A model generated the notes under the pieces. It saw only the letters and a program-made list of their open reading frames with translations. It ran no database searches and was not told the origin of the DNA. The position numbers and the translations under genes are program-made. A stretch of DNA of 64,000 nt from contig CAJUEW010000001.1 of assembly GCA_910585465.1 (NCBI GenBank), positions 434,001 to 498,000 of the forward strand. Direction: 5' to 3'. This document shows, one piece after another, positions 51,726 through 61,323 of the stretch. Positions within the stretch are counted from its first letter, which is position 1, and each line of letters starts with the position of its first letter. The stretch is from an uncultured Lachnospiraceae bacterium (GTDB taxonomy: Bacteria; Bacillota; Clostridia; Lachnospirales; Lachnospiraceae).

Positions 51726-53129
51726 ATGAGTCGAAAAATACGTTTATCAGCCCTTTTATTTATTTCTTTTATGCTGCTTCTGCTGTGTACACATTTTCAC
51801 CTGGAAGCCGCAAGTCTGCACCTTCCGGCGGCATCAGTCAACCATACATTGCAGGACCCCTGGAGAGATATAATTTTTGGAAGCCGCAGTTTTTCCAGTC
51901 TGGTAGTCTCAATCCACGCTGACGAGAGAGCGCTTTATTCAGAGGAGCAGGGAATTCTGACCTCCCAATACATGCTTCAGGGAAGGGAGGGCGAGCGGGC
52001 AATCCGTATTTTTGTATATAATTCAGACGGGGTTCCTTTAATTGCGCAGAATGCAGGAATCCGTGTCAGCGGCGCAACCTCCAGGAGCGCTGCCAGAAAA
52101 TCCTTTCGTATTATTGCAAGAAAGGATTATGACGAAAACTTTTCCAAGTTTACCTATGATCTTTGGGGAGGCAGACAGACCATTGACGGAAGCGGAAAAA
52201 TGATCCGGGAGTACAGCTCCTTTATCCTTCACTCCATGCGCCTTGCCATGGATTCCACCGGTATTCACAACAGCGTAGGATACTCTCTGGCCAGAAAAGC
52301 AGGCATCTCTGACGCGGCTCCCACAGTTCCTGCAGCAGTTTATATCAACGGAGAATACCAGGGAGCTTATTTCCTTCTTCCTGCCAAGAACAGTCAGGCT
52401 CTGGCAGAGCTTTATAATATTCAGGACCCGGATCATATTGAAACAGTCTCTGTTTTTGAGGAGGAAAAGACAGGATTCCAGACTCATCCGGAGGTTCTGG
52501 AGAAATACCTGCAGTTTGTCAGTTTTGTCCAAAGTGCAGATATGTGTGATCCGGAGGTTATAGAAGAAATCGAAAAACAAATGGACGTGCGGCAGTGTCT
52601 TCAATATTATGCCGTTAATTTGCTTCTGGCAAACGGTGACTGGATAGACAACAATCTGCGCGTCTGGAGATGCAAAAACAACGGTCTGCCGTACCAGGAC
52701 GGACGATGGAGGTTCTATCTGTTCGATCTGGATTGGATAGGAAGCTTCCCGGAGCTTGTAACTGCAAATTTCTGTCAGGCAACACAGAGCAATGAATATT
52801 ATAATCTGCTCCCCAGTCTGTTAAGAAACCCTGATTATGCCGATCTTTTTAAGGACATCATCTATCAGATGGAGCAGGACGCATTTAACCCGGATAACAT
52901 TGAGTCTGTATTTTCAGAAGAAGATACACGCATGCTTCCTGAAATAACCTATGATTATCAATCGGATGCCTTCCACACCTATCTGCAGTATTCTGTCACC
53001 AGCGATTTGCCGGAGGAAGAAGAGTATCTGACCCTGGATGACCGAAGGCTTATGGTAGAAGACTTCAAAAGCCATATGCAAAAAGCTCCGGCCCTTATTA
53101 ATGAATGCCTGGATATCTATTACCCTTAA
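51726..53129 (+). CDS. CotH kinase family protein, secreted
   Basis: A 467-residue protein with an N-terminal signal (LSALLFISFMLLLLCTHF). CotH features: GIRVSGATSRSAARKSFRI, YINGEYQGAYFLLP, ANGDWIDNNLRVWR (catalytic-loop-like) and RWRFYLFDLDW. CotH phosphorylates spore-coat proteins in Bacillus; many clostridial members are exported. A CATATAAT element at about 51690 resembles a sigma-E/K -10 box. The stop overlaps the HAD gene stop on the other strand by 4 bases. Confidence 0.85.
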   Translation: MSRKIRLSALLFISFMLLLLCTHFHLEAASLHLPAASVNHTLQDPWRDIIFGSRSFSSLVVSIHADERALYSEEQGILTSQYMLQGREGERAIRIFVYNSDGVPLIAQNAGIRVSGATSRSAARKSFRIIARKDYDENFSKFTYDLWGGRQTIDGSGKMIREYSSFILHSMRLAMDSTGIHNSVGYSLARKAGISDAAPTVPAAVYINGEYQGAYFLLPAKNSQALAELYNIQDPDHIETVSVFEEEKTGFQTHPEVLEKYLQFVSFVQSADMCDPEVIEEIEKQMDVRQCLQYYAVNLLLANGDWIDNNLRVWRCKNNGLPYQDGRWRFYLFDLDWIGSFPELVTANFCQATQSNEYYNLLPSLLRNPDYADLFKDIIYQMEQDAFNPDNIESVFSEEDTRMLPEITYDYQSDAFHTYLQYSVTSDLPEEEEYLTLDDRRLMVEDFKSHMQKAPALINECLDIYYP

Positions 53130-53974
53130 ATAAGAGCCATTCTTTTTAGCTCCCGGATCACTCCGTCTTCTTCCACAGGCTCGCACACCCGGTCTGCAAT
53201 CCTTTTCAGGCCTTCATCCCCATTTCCCATGACGATTCCGCAGGCGGCCTGCTCAATCATCTGATAATCGTTCATGCTGTCTCCAAAGGCAATGGTGTTC
53301 TGACAATTCTCTTTCAAAAGTCTGGCTGTCATAACAACTGCCGTTCCTTTATTTGCAGTTCTGGATATCAGCTCTCCATTAAAAAAGTTCCCGGAGCTCT
53401 GCTGAAACAGAGCTACATAAAAATCCTCTGATACCGTATCGCGCAGACGCTCTACCTTTTCCTTATCCCACATCATAAAGCTTATCTTTGGGATCAATAC
53501 CTGTCCTGATTTCCATTCTTTCAGATCCTGCACATTTTTCCGGCGCTGAAAAAAATCCTTCCAGCGGATAATTTCCGGATTGTCGTCCGGCACAGGCTCC
53601 TCTCCAAGCAGAATTTTTCTTCCCTTTTCTGATATATATATCTGCTCAAATCCCTCCAGCATGTAGATTGCTTCCAGCTTTTTTAAAACATCGCATGCTT
53701 TAAAAAGCAATTCCTCCTCCAGCGCAGTGCGGTATACATTCTGTCCGTGAATCCAGATATCACTCCCGGCACTGGCAATGATTCCGTCCAGCTCCATATC
53801 CTTAAGCTCTTCCGGAAGGCTGCACCATGACCGCCCGGTACAGATAAATACCTGATGCCCCCGGCTTCTTGCCCGGCTCAGGCCATCCCGCACAGTCTGG
53901 CGGATTCCCTCCCCCGGCGTCAGTATTGTCCCGTCAATATCCAAAAAAATAAGCTTGCGTTCCATCCTGTCCAC
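53126..53974 (-). CDS. Cof-type HAD-IIB family phosphatase
   Basis: A 282-residue HAD phosphatase. Motif I FLDIDGTIL, motif II FICTGRSWCSLP, motif III Lys in SRTANKGTAV, motif IV IAFGDSMNDYQMIEQA, with a C2-type cap between (about 85-190). These enzymes remove phosphate from sugars or nucleotides; substrate unknown. Last gene of the glycosyltransferase run. Confidence 0.9.
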   Translation of the reverse strand: MDRMERKLIFLDIDGTILTPGEGIRQTVRDGLSRARSRGHQVFICTGRSWCSLPEELKDMELDGIIASAGSDIWIHGQNVYRTALEEELLFKACDVLKKLEAIYMLEGFEQIYISEKGRKILLGEEPVPDDNPEIIRWKDFFQRRKNVQDLKEWKSGQVLIPKISFMMWDKEKVERLRDTVSEDFYVALFQQSSGNFFNGELISRTANKGTAVVMTARLLKENCQNTIAFGDSMNDYQMIEQAACGIVMGNGDEGLKRIADRVCEPVEEDGVIRELKRMALI

Positions 53975-53980
53975 TCCTGT

Positions 53981-55039
53981 TCATTGTATATGCGAAAGCA
54001 CTTTATAATATAGTGTAAAAAATATCTTTGTCGCCAGATAGCAGGGCAGATACAGCCCATGCTTCATCATAAAAATATAAAGCTTTACGGACAGGCCAAT
54101 CCTGTCCATTGTATGATTTGCAGCCGCCTCCTGAACAGAAGCATCGCGGCACATCCTCTTTACATTTTTCATTACCTGCCGGAAAGAATCCGTATGATTT
54201 CTCCAGATTTCATTTTTTACTGCCATAACGGCAAGGCTCAGAAAATCATTTCTAATCTGGGGGCGGAAATCATAGACCCCCTTTTCATCCGAAATAGCCT
54301 CCATCCGTTCCCGCAGAAATTTAATCTTATCCAGGTAGTCCGGGTCATATTTTCCTGTCATAGACGACATATTATACCAGTAATGGTACGGATAATAGTC
54401 ATGAACCGCGCAGATTTTTCCTGCATCCAGCACCGTGGCAAAGACCATCTGAAGATCCTCTCCCACAGTCACTCTGTCATCCCACAGCTTCAGATTTTGT
54501 TCCACCAGCCTTTTGCGGAACAGCTTTGTCACACGGGATGGCTGAATCATGCGCCCGATAAAGCTCCTGTCATTCAAAAGCACCGGAAACAAAGACTCCA
54601 GCTCCCGTCTGTCATAAACATTCATATTCATGCGGTTTGTCTCTCTGCGGGGCGGATAGTTCGGATCCTCATAGTCAAACACCAGCCCTGCCATGGCGAT
54701 ATCCGCTTCCTGCTGTGAAAGCTCCTGCTCCAGGCGCTCATACATATCCGGTTCAATCCAGTCATCGCTGTCCACAAAGCCTACCAGCTCTGCCGAAGCA
54801 TGTCTGACCCCTTCCTTCCACGCGGAGGTCAGACCGCCGTTTTTTTTATGAACTGCCACAATATTATCATGCTGCCGTGCATAAGCATCGCAGAGGGCAG
54901 GACAGCTATCCGGTGAACCGTCATCCACCAGAATAATCTCTATATTCTCATAGGTCTGCGCCAGAATGCTGTCCACACAGCGTCCCAGCACCTTTTCCAC
55001 ACCGTACACGGGTACGATAACACTGATTTTTTCTTTCAT
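53981..55039 (-). CDS. GT2 glycosyltransferase (first of three tandem)
   Basis: A 352-residue GT-A enzyme: ISVIVPVYGVEKVLGRCVDSIL, IILVDDGSPDSCPALC, GFVDSDDWIEPDMYE with the DXD. C-terminal half helical, ending in a hydrophobic helix. Overlaps the next gene by 4 bases; part of a run of three related genes, likely tandem duplicates that add successive sugars. Confidence 0.9.
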   Translation of the reverse strand: MKEKISVIVPVYGVEKVLGRCVDSILAQTYENIEIILVDDGSPDSCPALCDAYARQHDNIVAVHKKNGGLTSAWKEGVRHASAELVGFVDSDDWIEPDMYERLEQELSQQEADIAMAGLVFDYEDPNYPPRRETNRMNMNVYDRRELESLFPVLLNDRSFIGRMIQPSRVTKLFRKRLVEQNLKLWDDRVTVGEDLQMVFATVLDAGKICAVHDYYPYHYWYNMSSMTGKYDPDYLDKIKFLRERMEAISDEKGVYDFRPQIRNDFLSLAVMAVKNEIWRNHTDSFRQVMKNVKRMCRDASVQEAAANHTMDRIGLSVKLYIFMMKHGLYLPCYLATKIFFTLYYKVLSHIQ

Positions 55040-56016
55040 AACGACGACTCCTGCATTCGTTTCAAAAGCTTTGTATAGATAACAGGGGACAGATTAAAAA
55101 GCTGATAGCCCAGCCGGGTTTTTAAAGGCAGTTTTTTTATCCATTGAGCTCCCTGTCCCTGGTATTCTTTTAAACGGCTCTTCAGCTCTTTTCTTATCTG
55201 CTCTCCATTCTCCACCTCATCTGTACATCGAAAATAAAAAGTAACACATGCGTCACACAGCTTCCGGTATGCCCGGGGAAGTAACCATTCATAGCCGTTT
55301 TCCTTAAAAAAGCTGATCCGTTCCTCATGGGCCTCCAGCCACTGAAGCCTTTTTCCCGAAAAATGCGCCGTAATACTTCCGTCATTTTCTGTATAATATC
55401 CGTACAAAGCACAGTCCAGAAATGCCAGTTTCCCACTCTTGTGAAACAGCCGGTAGGTCGTTGCCTCGTCCTCGTGAATTCTGCCCAGAGGATAACGAAT
55501 ATGCTCAAATAACTCCCTGCGGTACAGCTTATTCCATGCTACCACGAAAAAGGTAGCTTCCTCCTCCGGCCCATAAAGCTGCTCCATAAGCCTTTCTCCC
55601 TGGAAGATCCGATAGCTTCGGCCCTTTCCTGTATCCAGGGACTCTCCCCGTACATACGTAAAACGGCACTGACCAATGGGACAGCCGGTCTCCCGAAGAA
55701 GCTCATATAAGGACTGAATAAAATCCGGAGCCACATAATCATCTGAATCCACAAATGCCAGATAGCTGCCTTTTGCAATACCGATTCCCGCATTGCGCGC
55801 ACCGGACAGCCCCGCATTTTTCTGATGGATGACCCGTACTCTCCCATCCTGTCTCCCATAAGCCTCACAGAGGGCAGGACAATTATCCGGTGAACCATCA
55901 TCCACCAGAATAATTTCCAGATTCCGGTAGGTCTGCGCACGTAAGCTCTCCACACACCTCTTCAGATAAGCTTCCACATTATAGACTGGTACAATAACAC
56001 TGATCAAAGGTTCCAT
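55036..56016 (-). CDS. GT2 glycosyltransferase (second of three tandem)
   Basis: A 326-residue enzyme closely related to its neighbour: ISVIVPVYNVEAYLKRCVESL, IILVDDGSPDNCPALC, FVDSDDYVAPDF. The N-terminal DNA is nearly the same as in the flanking gene at 55039, which supports recent duplication. Overlaps both neighbours. Confidence 0.9.
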   Translation of the reverse strand: MEPLISVIVPVYNVEAYLKRCVESLRAQTYRNLEIILVDDGSPDNCPALCEAYGRQDGRVRVIHQKNAGLSGARNAGIGIAKGSYLAFVDSDDYVAPDFIQSLYELLRETGCPIGQCRFTYVRGESLDTGKGRSYRIFQGERLMEQLYGPEEEATFFVVAWNKLYRRELFEHIRYPLGRIHEDEATTYRLFHKSGKLAFLDCALYGYYTENDGSITAHFSGKRLQWLEAHEERISFFKENGYEWLLPRAYRKLCDACVTFYFRCTDEVENGEQIRKELKSRLKEYQGQGAQWIKKLPLKTRLGYQLFNLSPVIYTKLLKRMQESSL

Positions 56017-57083
56017 AGCTTCCCTTTCCTTCTCATCCTATGTACAAACCACACCACTGCCCGGCGCAGCACACACAGCAGATACACGCTGCGTATCCTT
56101 CCTCTTTTGAGAAAAAACCAGAGAATCCGGTAATCCGGATACGCGAATCTTGCCTCGTCTCCCCTTCTCTTCACCCAGTCATCCCCCGCATATGTCCGTA
56201 TCACCTGAAGCTTGTCCTGAAGCGTCCGGCTTCTGTCCGCGGGAAGCTTCTCACATTCATCCATAATTTCATTCATATATCTTGTGAAGATCCTTGCATG
56301 TCCTTCGGCTGCAGCTTCTTCCGGCAGCCTTACCCGCTGGTCCCCCCAAAAGCCGGCCTGATGACTTCCCCACATTTCTTCATAAAACCGTTCTGTCTCC
56401 TCACAGATTCTCCTGGCCAGTTCTGTCCGGTTCCGGCGCTTTTTAGAGGAAAGCGTAATCTTCTGCTCTTCCTGAATATAATAGCAGAGCGGCTCCCCAA
56501 GCACGGCAATCCGGCTGCATTTTCTTAAATATTCCAGATTAAAAAGCAGATCCTCACCCAGACTTAAAGAGGTGTCAAATTCCCCTGCCCAGTCTCTGCG
56601 AAACAGTTTATTCCATGGCATGTTCAGATAGCTTCTTTCATAAAGCTCCAGAAAGTCCCTGGAAAATTCTTTGATCCCGCAGCTTCTTGTCTGTCCGGGC
56701 ACCTTCAGAATATCCGCCCCCTCGTACAGATGGTGGAAGCCGCAGAGAACCAGGTCGCTGTTGGACTCCCTTTGAAGTTTTCCCATTTTTTCCAGATAAT
56801 CCGGCTCCACATAATCATCACTGTCCGTAAATAGCAGGAATTCTCCACAGGCAGCACGGATTCCTGCATTTCTGGCAGCAGACACCCCGGAATTACTTTG
56901 ATGAATCACCCGGACTCTTGTATGGCTTCCTGCCAGCTTATCACATAATTCAGCACTTCCGTCCGTAGAACCGTCATCTACAAGAATCAGCTCCAGCTCC
57001 TTCTCTGTCTGGACAAGCCAGGATAAAACGCAGCGCTCCAGATCCCTCTTCGCCTGATAGACCGGTATGACCACACTGTACAT
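56004..57083 (-). CDS. GT2 glycosyltransferase (third of three tandem)
   Basis: A 359-residue enzyme: YSVVIPVYQAKRDLERCVLSWL, LILVDDGSTDGSAELC, LFTDSDDYVEPDYLEK. More diverged than the other two; basic C terminus (RRAVVWFVHRMRRKGK) may bind the membrane. Its start follows the flippase stop directly, so it is co-transcribed with it. Confidence 0.9.
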   Translation of the reverse strand: MYSVVIPVYQAKRDLERCVLSWLVQTEKELELILVDDGSTDGSAELCDKLAGSHTRVRVIHQSNSGVSAARNAGIRAACGEFLLFTDSDDYVEPDYLEKMGKLQRESNSDLVLCGFHHLYEGADILKVPGQTRSCGIKEFSRDFLELYERSYLNMPWNKLFRRDWAGEFDTSLSLGEDLLFNLEYLRKCSRIAVLGEPLCYYIQEEQKITLSSKKRRNRTELARRICEETERFYEEMWGSHQAGFWGDQRVRLPEEAAAEGHARIFTRYMNEIMDECEKLPADRSRTLQDKLQVIRTYAGDDWVKRRGDEARFAYPDYRILWFFLKRGRIRSVYLLCVLRRAVVWFVHRMRRKGKLWNL

Positions 57084-58622
57084 TTACGCAGCTCCTTTCA
57101 GCCTGGAACGCACCATCCCCAGCACAATATCCCGTTCCTCTTTCCGAAGAATAATAAAAAAATTTACAACTAAAGAAAGAGGTCCCATTATAAGCCCTGT
57201 TATTATTAAGCTTCCCCAGGAATGAATAGGATAAACCATTCTCGACAAAAATCCCAGAACAGTAATCATTCCGATAGAGAAGAATCCAAGCAGTATATCA
57301 CCGTAAAAGCGGTTCCAGCTAATTTCCAGACAACGCGCCGCATAAACCGGGGTAAATATCAGATTCCGGAGAATGCCTGTTACCATGCTGGAAAGTGTAA
57401 AGCACATGACTCCCAGATTTGTTGTTTTTAAAAGAATCAAAGACATGATGGAAGAGAGCACACCGGATGCCAGCAGGACTAACGAATTCCACTTTACTTT
57501 TTTCGTAATAATGAACACATGATAAAGCACCTGGATGCTCATGCTCACATAGAGAACTCCCACCGCCAGCAGGGAAATGCGCTGTAATACATAGGCATCC
57601 TTCGTAGGCTGCCACAATTCATAAAAGTCCAGACCATAAGCGGTCAGAAATGCAATTGGAATACTCATAATAAAAATCAGGATTCGATTGCAGCTTTTGA
57701 TCATATTTACCAGCTTTTCCTTATTCCCCTCTGCATAAGCAATCGTAATCTGAGGATTGAACACCCCTACGATAGTCCCCATCAGGCTGGAAATAGCAGT
57801 CGGCACCTGTTTTGCCAGAGCTAAAATAGTCATGGATTCATTCCCGTCCAAAATCAGAGCGCCGGACAGAAGAATATCTACTCCGTCCAAAAGCTGCTGA
57901 CCCAGCCTGGTCAGAGAATTCCACGCTCCTAAGGAGACCAGCTCCCATACCTTTTTCCAGCGGAAATCAGAGCGCCTCACCCGTATATCCGGCAGAAGCT
58001 GTCTGGAAAACCTTTGATTCCAGAATGCTATATAGGAGGTGCTGATAAGGGAAGCTGCTCCGATAAACCAAAGCGTCGGCCTCCACACAATAAAGGTTAC
58101 TAGCAGAAAAGCAATCCGCAGAATATCCGCGATCATAGTCCGTACAGATGTCAGATCCAGACGGTTAGTCGCATAGGTGGATACACCGTATACAGATGTA
58201 ATAATACTGAGAAAAAAATTGGCAAACACCAAGGCCCATAAAAGCTGCACATCTCTCAGCATTTCATCCGGTACATTTAAAAACGGCATATACCCCATAA
58301 AAATAACAATAATCAGCGCCGGAACCAGGAAGATCCCTGCCATAATTACATTCCCGAAAAATACGGATGAGAAATACTCTCCTGCAGTCTGCTTTTCCCC
58401 CCGGTGAATGTGTATGGTTACAAACCGGCTCGCCATCGTATTCAATGCGGAAACTGCAATCTGGGCATACAAAACAAACTGATTTGCCAGAGCTACAAAT
58501 CCATAGACATTTTTTCCTATCTGTCCTTCCACAATCGGCGCCAGAAAAAAGCTGATCCCCATATTTACCGCAAACGCCAGAACCTGAGCTGTCATATTGA
58601 CTGCCAGACGTTTTTTATCCAT
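57084..58622 (-). CDS. Oligosaccharide flippase (Wzx/MATE-like)
   Basis: A 512-residue protein with about 14 membrane helices, matching polysaccharide-transporter (MOP/PST) proteins: NMGISFFLAPIVEGQIGKNVYGFV at the start, GAWNSLTRLGQQLLDGVDILL in the middle. It moves lipid-linked sugar repeats across the membrane. I chose ATG 58622 (AAGGA 9-10 bases upstream) over TTG 58628. With the three GT2 genes it forms a repeat-unit assembly set. Confidence 0.88.
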   Translation of the reverse strand: MDKKRLAVNMTAQVLAFAVNMGISFFLAPIVEGQIGKNVYGFVALANQFVLYAQIAVSALNTMASRFVTIHIHRGEKQTAGEYFSSVFFGNVIMAGIFLVPALIIVIFMGYMPFLNVPDEMLRDVQLLWALVFANFFLSIITSVYGVSTYATNRLDLTSVRTMIADILRIAFLLVTFIVWRPTLWFIGAASLISTSYIAFWNQRFSRQLLPDIRVRRSDFRWKKVWELVSLGAWNSLTRLGQQLLDGVDILLSGALILDGNESMTILALAKQVPTAISSLMGTIVGVFNPQITIAYAEGNKEKLVNMIKSCNRILIFIMSIPIAFLTAYGLDFYELWQPTKDAYVLQRISLLAVGVLYVSMSIQVLYHVFIITKKVKWNSLVLLASGVLSSIMSLILLKTTNLGVMCFTLSSMVTGILRNLIFTPVYAARCLEISWNRFYGDILLGFFSIGMITVLGFLSRMVYPIHSWGSLIITGLIMGPLSLVVNFFIILRKEERDIVLGMVRSRLKGAA

Positions 58623-58637
58623 GATCAAAATTCCTTT

Positions 58638-61253
58638 CTACACAGCCATAGTCTGTTTAATCAGATAGGTCAGCGTCAGAAGCTGTCCTGCCAGGGCTGC
58701 CGCTGCGATGCCCCGGTCTATCCGTCTGTTCAGAAAAATCCCCTGATTTTTACATGCTGTCAACAATATCATCATAAACGGCAGGAAGTATCTTCCCTGC
58801 ACGCCTTCCACAGATACATGGCCCATAGGGGTCCACTGAAACAGCATCCCCAGCAGAATCAGTCCTGTACATCCCATGCATAAAAATATCATCCAGAATC
58901 TTTGAAATCCTGTGATTTTTACAATATCCTCCTGACTGTCACAAATTGACAGCAGCAGAAGAAGCCAGAAAAGCAGCACTACCAACATAGAAGTCTCAAT
59001 CTCCACCCACCCCAGCTTATAGCCAATCAGGGATTCCACATAGAAGCCAATCTTATCAAAGGCCGTATTTGCCATCATATAAATAAACTCCAGCGGGTCC
59101 TTCAGAAAATAGCCGATTGTATATCCGGTCAAATACTCGCTCCCGTCCCCAGTGCTTACTACACTGGTTGCCGCCGTCGTATTCACAATTCCTGTCACCA
59201 TCTGTACATGCTTTTCAATAAAAGCCAATACGGGAATCGCAAGAGCCGCCCCGGTAGCCATATACTTTTCCTTTTTTCCGCCGTACTGAACGGCCGGAAT
59301 CAAGACCGGCAGGAAACAAAGCGGCAGATAGCTTCCGCTTTTACAATATACAAGGAACCATGCCGCAAGCTCCAGAAGCGCCATCCTCTGCCCGTCCATC
59401 CTTTCCTTTGAAAAAATTGCCCGGAGACAAAGACAGCTATAGAAAAACAAAATGCCGTGCGCCATTGCATCATGAGAAAAGGAGGTGCACTGCTGCATAT
59501 TTACCGGAAGCAGGGCAAGCACAAACAATGTCATGCGCCCAAAGGGAAGCTGTCTCATACCTGCCCAGGTAAGCAGCGCAAATACAAGCAGATTCAGATA
59601 TCTGGCAAAAAGAAGCATCGGAACAGTTCCCCATCCCAGCATCCGGGCTGCGCTCATACCAAGTGCCGCGGGAGCATATAAAAGGAAGCTTCCTTCAATA
59701 TTACTGTTGATCTCTGCTTCTACCAGCGTATCATCCTGTACTCCTGAGAATAATCCATAATAAATATTCCGATAGTTTTTAAAGGAAGGCGAAGAGGTAA
59801 ATTCCATCTTTGCATCATCTGCACGCATCAGGCATTTCGTATCCCCCAGAGATTCAACCCCCAGCAGCTCATTGCTGTACCGATACGCCATATCGATATG
59901 CTTGGCCTCATCCGGTACCATCTGGGGCGCCAGCATCACATTATAAATCATTCCCAGAAACAGAATTGTCACCAGAAACACATTTTCCAGACAAGCCCTC
60001 CTTACAAATACCAGATACCAAAACAGACAGAAAAATGCTTCTACGCCAAGAAACATAAAGAAAAAAAACTTTTTCAGGAAAATATTAAAATATAAATATG
60101 CATTCACACACAGTCCCTCCGGGCTGGTCATCAGCATCAACCCGCTGTCCCACAGCTCCGGCGAAAATGTAAGCTCTATCCGATATTCATGATCCGTGAC
60201 CCCTGTCTGTGAATCCTGAAATAAAAGTCCTACATATTCTCCGGAAATAAACCGGGAGGCTTCAACATCTGTCTCGCAGAGTACCCGCCCCTCTGTCAAA
60301 TCTGTCACTGATGCATGCATGCTTCCTTCTGTAAGTAAAATTCCTTCCTCCAGATAAAAACGTACTCCAAGACCTGTCAGCATGTCCTCCCCCGGCTTCA
60401 CAGTCTGACTAAGCTCTCTCGTCTCTTCGCTTACCGGAAGAGTCTCTCCGTCTGCTTTCAGAACCGCAGCCTTCTCTGTTGTATTTTGGGCAATCCGAAT
60501 CTGAGTATCATACAGATAAAAAAACAAAAGCGCGGTCAGAAGCACAATCCCCCCCAGAGCCATGGTCTGCCTTCTGGATGGAACCACAATCCAGGAAGCA
60601 CCCATCCTGCGGGGAGAAGCCTCTCTTCTTTTCCATCCGCCTGCTCCATAAATACCAAGCCCAAAAAGAAAAAGTATCATTCCAATCAGAATCGGTCTCT
60701 GGTACTGATGGAACTGTATCGTATATGTCAGATTATATACCAGGCTTTTTTCGATCAATGCTCCATCCAGAGCCGCGCTTCCGGGTGTTGTTGTTGTCTC
60801 GTTCAACCAGACAGACGGACCTTGTGTTTCTGCATCACTAAATATTCTCACAGTAATTACAGAAGGCATCTGCTTCTGAGCCTCCAGCTGAAAGGGAATA
60901 AACAAAAACTGATCTGTCTCCATTTCCCGCAGTTCAAACTCCTTCCCGCCAATTACGGTTTCCTTATCAAGAGCAAGCATCCGAAGATGTCCTTTCTCAA
61001 ATACATGTCCATTAGGAGAAAAGAAAAAGCCGATCTGCTCTGCAGTATCCCCAGGCAGCTCCAATGTAAATTCCAGAAGCCTCCCCTCTGTCAGTTCCTC
61101 CGTCTTTTCCCGCAGATTCGCCTGATTGGCTCCCTCCAGTCCCTGTGAACGAATTTGCCTGACAGGTATCAAAATTCCTGCAATTACTGTTATCAGACAA
61201 ATAAATGCCCACAGCATCAGATATTGTTTTTTTTGTTCCAAGTTTATTTTCAT
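58638..61253 (-). CDS. DUF2142 family polytopic membrane protein
   Basis: An 871-residue protein: one helix, a large beta-rich outside domain (about 40-190), a further helix and outside domain, then about 10 helices. The loop LAPQMVPDEAKHIDMAYRYS is the DUF2142 signature; SFSHDAMAHGILFFYSCL follows. The family is thought to be GT-C-like and is common in surface-polysaccharide loci. I prefer ATG 61253 (AGAGGA 6 bases upstream); the longer frame starts in the terminator. Confidence 0.82.
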   Translation of the reverse strand: MKINLEQKKQYLMLWAFICLITVIAGILIPVRQIRSQGLEGANQANLREKTEELTEGRLLEFTLELPGDTAEQIGFFFSPNGHVFEKGHLRMLALDKETVIGGKEFELREMETDQFLFIPFQLEAQKQMPSVITVRIFSDAETQGPSVWLNETTTTPGSAALDGALIEKSLVYNLTYTIQFHQYQRPILIGMILFLFGLGIYGAGGWKRREASPRRMGASWIVVPSRRQTMALGGIVLLTALLFFYLYDTQIRIAQNTTEKAAVLKADGETLPVSEETRELSQTVKPGEDMLTGLGVRFYLEEGILLTEGSMHASVTDLTEGRVLCETDVEASRFISGEYVGLLFQDSQTGVTDHEYRIELTFSPELWDSGLMLMTSPEGLCVNAYLYFNIFLKKFFFFMFLGVEAFFCLFWYLVFVRRACLENVFLVTILFLGMIYNVMLAPQMVPDEAKHIDMAYRYSNELLGVESLGDTKCLMRADDAKMEFTSSPSFKNYRNIYYGLFSGVQDDTLVEAEINSNIEGSFLLYAPAALGMSAARMLGWGTVPMLLFARYLNLLVFALLTWAGMRQLPFGRMTLFVLALLPVNMQQCTSFSHDAMAHGILFFYSCLCLRAIFSKERMDGQRMALLELAAWFLVYCKSGSYLPLCFLPVLIPAVQYGGKKEKYMATGAALAIPVLAFIEKHVQMVTGIVNTTAATSVVSTGDGSEYLTGYTIGYFLKDPLEFIYMMANTAFDKIGFYVESLIGYKLGWVEIETSMLVVLLFWLLLLLSICDSQEDIVKITGFQRFWMIFLCMGCTGLILLGMLFQWTPMGHVSVEGVQGRYFLPFMMILLTACKNQGIFLNRRIDRGIAAAALAGQLLTLTYLIKQTMAV

Positions 61254-61274
61254 AAAATATCCTCTAAAGAAAGG

Positions 61275-61305
61275 CAGACTTGAAACTAAGATCCTTTCAA
61301 GTCTG
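61275..61305 (-). terminator. Terminator after the YbbR gene
   Basis: CAGACTTGAAA and TTTCAAGTCTG are perfect 11-base arms; the minus-strand tail is CCTTTCTTT. It separates the c-di-AMP operon from the surface-glycan genes. Confidence 0.72.
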
Positions 61306-61323
61306 TCCATTTCTTTTTATTTC

